Assembly: GCF_016093275.1 (NCBI RefSeq)
Contig: NZ_JAEDAK010000002.1
Location: forward strand, 512,496-576,495
Length of the DNA: 64,000 nt
Direction: 5' to 3'
DNA from: Inhella proteolytica
GTDB taxonomy: Bacteria > Pseudomonadota > Gammaproteobacteria > Burkholderiales > Burkholderiaceae_C
Positions 60,358 to 64,000 of this stretch are shown one piece after another (position 1 is the first letter of the stretch; the number at the start of each line of letters is the position of its first letter). Position numbers and translations under genes: made by a program. The notes under the pieces are model-generated. The model searched no databases. It was not told the DNA's origin and worked only from the letters and a program-made list of their open reading frames with translations.

Positions 60358-61176
60358 ATGCCCCCTGCTGACCCCCTGGACTGGGCCCGCCCCGCCCCCG
60401 ACGCCTTTGCCAGCGGCCAGGCCGCCGCGCCCGGGCGCCGCAGCGACGGCCAGCTCGCGGCGGAGCTGCTCGTGGAGGAAGCCCCGGTCACCCTGGTGTT
60501 CAACGACGAGGTGGCGCTGACCCTGATGGCCACGCCGCTCGACGCCGAGGCCCTGGCGCTGGGCTTCTGCCTGAGCGAGGGCCTGGTAGAGCGCCCCGAC
60601 GAAATCCTGGACCTGCAGGCCCTGCCGGCGGGTGCCGGGCTGTCGGTGCTGATCCAGCTGCCCGAGCCGCGCCTGCAGACCCTGCGTGCGCGCCGCCGTT
60701 TTGGCGCGGCGCCGGGCGGCTGCGGGCTGTGCGGCATCGAAGACCAGCGCACGCTGCTGGCCCTGCCCACGCGGGCGCTGGCGCCGCTGCAGCTGGCCGA
60801 GGGCGCGATCGAGCGCGCGCTCGCCGCCCTGCCCGGCCGGCAGGCGCTGAACGCCCGCACCGGCGGCGCCCACGCGGCCGCCTGGGCCAGCCCGCAGGGC
60901 GATCTGCTGGAACTGGCCGAAGACGTGAGCCGCCATTGCGCGCTGGACAAGCTGATCGGTCGCCTGGCGCAGCGCCCGTTCGACCCGGCCAGCGGCTTTG
61001 CCCTGCTCACCAGCCGCGCCAGCTTCGAGCTGGTGCACAAGGCCGCGCGCGTGGGCCTGCCCTGCCTGGTGACGATGAGCGCCCCCACCGCGCTGGCGCT
61101 GCGCGCCGCCCAGGCGACCGGCCTGCAGCTGTTCGCCTTTGCCCGCCCGGGGCGCTGGACGCGCTACCACCCCTGA
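60358..61176 (+). CDS. fdhD: Sulfurtransferase for formate dehydrogenase maturation
   Basis: A 272-residue protein. ATG 60358 (MPPADPLDWARPAPDAFA). The catalytic Cys pair lies in GGCGLCG (Cys122, Cys125), the family signature; ALALGFCLSEGLV, TGGAHAAAWAS and SRHCALDKLIG are the other conserved blocks. FdhD carries sulfur from IscS to the Mo-bis-MGD of formate dehydrogenase. No formate dehydrogenase genes are in the window; the large molybdoenzyme at 36582 belongs to another class and should not need FdhD. Confidence 0.93.
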   Translation: MPPADPLDWARPAPDAFASGQAAAPGRRSDGQLAAELLVEEAPVTLVFNDEVALTLMATPLDAEALALGFCLSEGLVERPDEILDLQALPAGAGLSVLIQLPEPRLQTLRARRRFGAAPGGCGLCGIEDQRTLLALPTRALAPLQLAEGAIERALAALPGRQALNARTGGAHAAAWASPQGDLLELAEDVSRHCALDKLIGRLAQRPFDPASGFALLTSRASFELVHKAARVGLPCLVTMSAPTALALRAAQATGLQLFAFARPGRWTRYHP

Positions 61177-61188
61177 TCCGCACCGGGC

Positions 61189-62193
61189 TCAGGGCCTTGC
61201 CGGCGCCCGCAGGCAGCTCGGGGTGGAGCCGATCAGGCGGTTGAGCTCCCGCATGCCGGCCCAGTCCTCGCGGTAGCGCGCCGGGCGCAGGCTGTCGCCT
61301 TCCTGCAGACCCTTGGGGCCGCCCGGAAAGCTGAGCAGGGCGGCGCGCAAGGCCTGCACGCGCTGCGGATGCAGGCGGTGGCTGACGCCCCACGGCGGCT
61401 TGGGCAGGACCTGCGAGGCGTAGATCACACGCAGGCTGTCGCGCGTCACCAGGCCCTCGCGTTCCAGCCGCAGGCGGATGCTGCCGGCCACCGCCGCGGC
61501 CTGCGCCAAGCCGCCGGAGACGGCCAGGATCGAGCCATCGTGCCGGCCGGAGAACTCGGCGCGGTAGTCGCGCCCCAGCTCCAGCCCGGCCTCGCGGCGC
61601 AGCAGGGCCACGGGCAGCTTGTAGCCGCTGGCGGAACTCTCGTCGACGAAGGTCAGCGTCAGATCGCGCAGCTGCGCCAGTTCGCGCACCGGCGAGGCCG
61701 CGGGTACGACGATCTCCATGCGATAGCCCGAGAGCTGGCCGTCCGCCCCCACCGGCTGTGCCAGCGGCAGCAAACCGCCACAGGCCACCTCTTCCTCCAC
61801 CGCCCCGGTGTGCATCAGCACCAGATGGGCCTGGTGGGCGCGAAAGGCCCGGCTGAGGTCGCGCGTGTCTCGGGCGAGCAGGAACACCGTCTTGCGCCCG
61901 AGCTGGCGCTCGATGTGCGCGCGCAGCGGCTCCAGGTTCGCGCGCACCGTCACCAGGCCCGGGCCGGAGCCGCTCAGGCCCACCACCCCGATCACCAGCG
62001 TGGGCGGGTCCAGCCATTCGCGCGCCTGGCGGGGCGGGTCGGCCACGCCGTCGCCGTCGGCGTCACACAGGCCCGGGCCCAGGCTGGGGGACTGGCAGCC
62101 AGCCGCCCATGCCGTGCCGGCCGCCAGGGCGAGCAGCAGGCCCAGGGCCAGGCTGTGCCACCCACTCGCCGTCGCTTGCGCAGGCTCCGCCAT
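61189..62193 (-). CDS. PhnD-like periplasmic substrate-binding protein
   Basis: A 334-residue exported protein. ATG 62193 has AAGGAG eight bases upstream; an ATG 27 bases earlier is also in frame. Signal peptide ~1-31 (LALGLLLALAAGTAWA/AGC), then a short Ca-binding-like DADGDGVADP stretch, and from ~65 a PhnD/SsuA/transferrin-like fold (LVIGVVGLSGSGPGLV, LVLMHTGAVEEEVACG, LTLTFVDESSASGYKLPVALL, SILAVSGGLAQAAAV). No ABC partner genes are adjacent, so it may act in sensing rather than transport. Confidence 0.85.
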   Translation of the reverse strand: MAEPAQATASGWHSLALGLLLALAAGTAWAAGCQSPSLGPGLCDADGDGVADPPRQAREWLDPPTLVIGVVGLSGSGPGLVTVRANLEPLRAHIERQLGRKTVFLLARDTRDLSRAFRAHQAHLVLMHTGAVEEEVACGGLLPLAQPVGADGQLSGYRMEIVVPAASPVRELAQLRDLTLTFVDESSASGYKLPVALLRREAGLELGRDYRAEFSGRHDGSILAVSGGLAQAAAVAGSIRLRLEREGLVTRDSLRVIYASQVLPKPPWGVSHRLHPQRVQALRAALLSFPGGPKGLQEGDSLRPARYREDWAGMRELNRLIGSTPSCLRAPARP

Positions 62194-62280
62194 CCTTTTG
62201 CTCCTTGTGCGGCTGGCCATGTTGGCAGGAATTGATCCAAGCGATGGTGGCCGCGGCGCGCGCCCCGGACAATCCCGCCC

Positions 62281-62757
62281 ATGAATGACGCCCTGACCTG
62301 GACCGACGCCCTGGCCCTGCAACAGCCGCAGATCGACCGCACCCACCAGGAGTTCGTCGAACTGCTGAACACCCTGGCCGCCGCCGTGCAGCCCCAGCCC
62401 GGTGCCGGCGCCCTGCCCGCCTTCGACGCCCTGCTGGCCCATACCGAGCAGCACTTCGCGATGGAAGAGGGCTGGATGGCCGCCACCGGCTTCACGCCCG
62501 AGAACTGCCACAGCCGTCAGCATCAGATGGTGCTGGAGCTGATGCGCGAGGTGCGCAGCTGCGCGATCGACAACGGCGAATGGGAACCGCTGGCCCGCCT
62601 GGTGCCGGCACTGGCCGAATGGTTCCCCCAGCACGCCGAAATGATGGACGCGGCACTCGTGTTCACCATGCAGCAGCTGGGCTTCGACCCCGCCCAGCCG
62701 CACGCCGTGGCAGCGCCCAGCGGCGCCGTGGCCGGCTGCGGCAGCTGCGCCACCTAG
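62281..62757 (+). CDS. Bacteriohemerythrin
   Basis: A 158-residue oxygen-binding di-iron protein. Helix 1: LALQQPQIDRTHQEFVELLN (His); helix 2: LLAHTEQHFAMEEGWM (His, Glu); helix 3: CHSRQHQMVLELM (His pair); helix 4: FPQHAEMMDAALVFTM (His, Asp). The full ligand set is visible. The tail is Cys/Ala-rich (VAGCGSCAT). It may sense or store oxygen. ATG 62281. A hairpin follows the stop. Confidence 0.93.
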   Translation: MNDALTWTDALALQQPQIDRTHQEFVELLNTLAAAVQPQPGAGALPAFDALLAHTEQHFAMEEGWMAATGFTPENCHSRQHQMVLELMREVRSCAIDNGEWEPLARLVPALAEWFPQHAEMMDAALVFTMQQLGFDPAQPHAVAAPSGAVAGCGSCAT

Positions 62758-62780
62758 GGTTTTCCCGTATTTTGAACTGA

Positions 62781-62800
62781 CCCCAGGGTTGGCCCTGGGG
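62781..62800. terminator. Hairpin downstream of the bacteriohemerythrin gene
   Basis: CCCCAGGG / CCCTGGGG with a TTGG loop, an 8-bp perfect stem, 23 bases past the stop. There is no T-run after it, so factor-independent termination is uncertain; it could also serve the gene that follows. Confidence 0.45.
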
Positions 62801-62867
62801 CCGGTTCGAGCGTCCCACCTTCGGGGGGCCTGTTGCGGGCGGCGCGCATGGGCTAGCGTGCGTCCCC

Positions 62868-64000
62868 ATGTCCCTGTACACCGCAATGCACGGTCCGGCC
62901 GCCGGCAGTGGCCTCGGCCCCAGTCCCGCCACGCGCCTGGCCCACAAGGCCTGGCGCCTGCTGCACACCGATGCCGGCGCGGCCTACGAGCTGATCGAGG
63001 AGGCCCGCGTGCGCGCCGAGGACAGCCAGGACGCGCTCGGCCAGGCCTGGGCGCAGCTGGTGCGTGGCTTTCACCGGCTGTCCTTCGCCAGCCCGTCCGC
63101 CGCCGCAGCCGAGCTGAGTGCCGCACGCACCCGCTTCGTGCAGCTGCAGGAACGTGGTGCCGAGCTGCTGGCCGTGGCCGGCCTGGCCCGCGCGCTGTGG
63201 CGCCAGGGCCAGGTGCAGCGTGCCGCCGACCTGCTGCACCCGCTGCGCGACGAAGCCCTGCGCACCCTGCGCCGCGAGCAGCTCGCCATCTACCTGAATG
63301 CGCTCGCGGGCTGCCACTCGGCGCGGGGTGAGTCGGAACAGGCCATGGCCTGCATGGCCCAAGCCCTGCGCGAGGCCGGCCCCAAGCGCGGCCTGGGCTA
63401 CGACGTGGCCCTGCACGCCAATCTTTCGCACGAGCTGCTGGAGCTCGGTGACCTGCACGAGGCCCTGCGCCAGATCGAGCGCGGGCTGGAGCGCATCCAC
63501 CAATGCAGCCATGGCCGCGCCCACACCGTGCTGCTGGTGAACCGCGTACTGGCATTGACCGGCCTGGGCCGTGCCCGCGAGGCCTTGCCCGATGTGCACG
63601 CCATTGCCAACGCCCAGCCCGATGGCAGCGGCCGCGGCCTGCTGCCCATGCACTTCGAGGCCCTGGCCCTGTGCGCGCTGCGGGCCGGCACGCCGGAGCT
63701 GGCGCAGGACCTGATGGCGCGCGTGAACCCCGCCGCCCAGTTGCCGGACGACCGCCTGGAGCTGGGCATGGCGCAGGCCCTGGCCACCCATCTGCGCGGC
63801 GACACCGCCGGCGCCCTGGTGCGCCTGCAGGTGCTGCAGGACGCCTGCGAGCGCGCGCTGGGCGATGCGCGCCCGGGCATGCGCCTGCGCTGCGACCTGG
63901 CCGAGCTGCGCGCCGAGCTGCTGGAAGCCAGCGGCGACGCCGCCGCCGCGCTGGCCGCGCTGCACAGCGCGCGCGCGCTGCAGGCCGAGCGGGCGGCGCG
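62868..64000 (+). CDS. TPR-repeat protein, 5' part only
   Basis: Runs off the right edge with at least 377 residues and no stop. ATG 62868 (MSLYTAMHGPAAGSGLGPSPATRLAHKAWRLLHTDAG). The frame shows consecutive TPR-like helix pairs (AQLVRGFHRLSFASPSAAAAEL, LYLNALAG-type, EQAMACMAQALREAG, HEALRQIERGLERIHQCS). Such N-terminal TPR blocks in this group of bacteria often end in a GGDEF domain or other signalling output, but the output is outside the window. No signal peptide. Confidence 0.85.
   Translation, partial: MSLYTAMHGPAAGSGLGPSPATRLAHKAWRLLHTDAGAAYELIEEARVRAEDSQDALGQAWAQLVRGFHRLSFASPSAAAAELSAARTRFVQLQERGAELLAVAGLARALWRQGQVQRAADLLHPLRDEALRTLRREQLAIYLNALAGCHSARGESEQAMACMAQALREAGPKRGLGYDVALHANLSHELLELGDLHEALRQIERGLERIHQCSHGRAHTVLLVNRVLALTGLGRAREALPDVHAIANAQPDGSGRGLLPMHFEALALCALRAGTPELAQDLMARVNPAAQLPDDRLELGMAQALATHLRGDTAGALVRLQVLQDACERALGDARPGMRLRCDLAELRAELLEASGDAAAALAALHSARALQAERAA

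Noticed and set aside
1..64000. rRNA, tRNA or tmRNA genes
   Set aside because: I looked for tRNA-like cloverleaf cores and long conserved rRNA stretches and saw none; a dedicated scan could still find a missed tRNA.

Overview
The window is a high-GC bacterial chromosome segment. Ordinary stretches run to roughly 70% or more G+C by eye, with strong G/C third-position use. The gene order xerC, DUF484, dapF, two LpxL-type acyltransferases and metK, the LysR-type regulators, and a secreted chitinase cluster fit a chitin-degrading betaproteobacterium of the order Burkholderiales, most like the Roseateles/Mitsuaria group. This taxonomic reading is inference from gene content. No rRNA, tRNA or CRISPR array was found.

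Layout. 1-586 is the tail of a diguanylate cyclase. 804-7446 holds three co-directional secreted chitinases (one GH19, two GH18) with similar N-terminal chitin-binding modules. 7495-14806 (minus) is a signalling operon: a 1369-residue protein with two nucleotide-cyclase domains, an AAA-type ATPase and a TPR tail, then a WD40-caspase protein, then a tiny Lys/Ala/Pro-rich protein. 15041-18456 is a DsrE / FMN-binding / ferredoxin-reductase operon followed by a LysR regulator, with a MITE-like inverted-repeat element between the last two.

19002-24023 is a compact lower-GC island. It has a Gabija-like anti-phage pair (OLD-family ATPase-TOPRIM nuclease plus UvrD-like helicase) and a divergent one-TM protein of unknown function. 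Immediately after it, 24219-25781 encodes a single-chain fusion of the same two enzyme types that are separate genes at 15428-17292.

25884-36419 is metabolic and regulatory: a PAS/GGDEF protein, DoxX, DUF1348, two glutathione S-transferases, a YHS protein, a class V aminotransferase, a dihydrolipoamide dehydrogenase-like enzyme and a second LysR very similar to the first. 36582-40895 is a very large single-chain xanthine dehydrogenase/aldehyde oxidase-type molybdoenzyme. 40910-44546 has a CPBP protease, a palindrome-rich repeat segment that includes a duplicated glmS tail, glmS and a divergent Lrp/AsnC regulator.

44543-51943 is housekeeping: rlmI, xerC, DUF484, dapF, two lipid A acyltransferases and metK. 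52066-64000 is mixed: two metallo-beta-lactamase-fold proteins, a response-regulator diguanylate cyclase, an AlkZ/YcaQ-type protein, an MFS exporter, a LysR, fdhD, a PhnD-like binding protein, a bacteriohemerythrin and the start of a TPR protein.

The two places most likely to hold something new are the cyclase/ATPase/TPR - WD40-caspase operon (7742-14806) and the Gabija-like island with its uncharacterised divergent membrane gene (19002-24023). The hairpin cluster beside glmS (41820-42067) is the most unusual non-coding structure.
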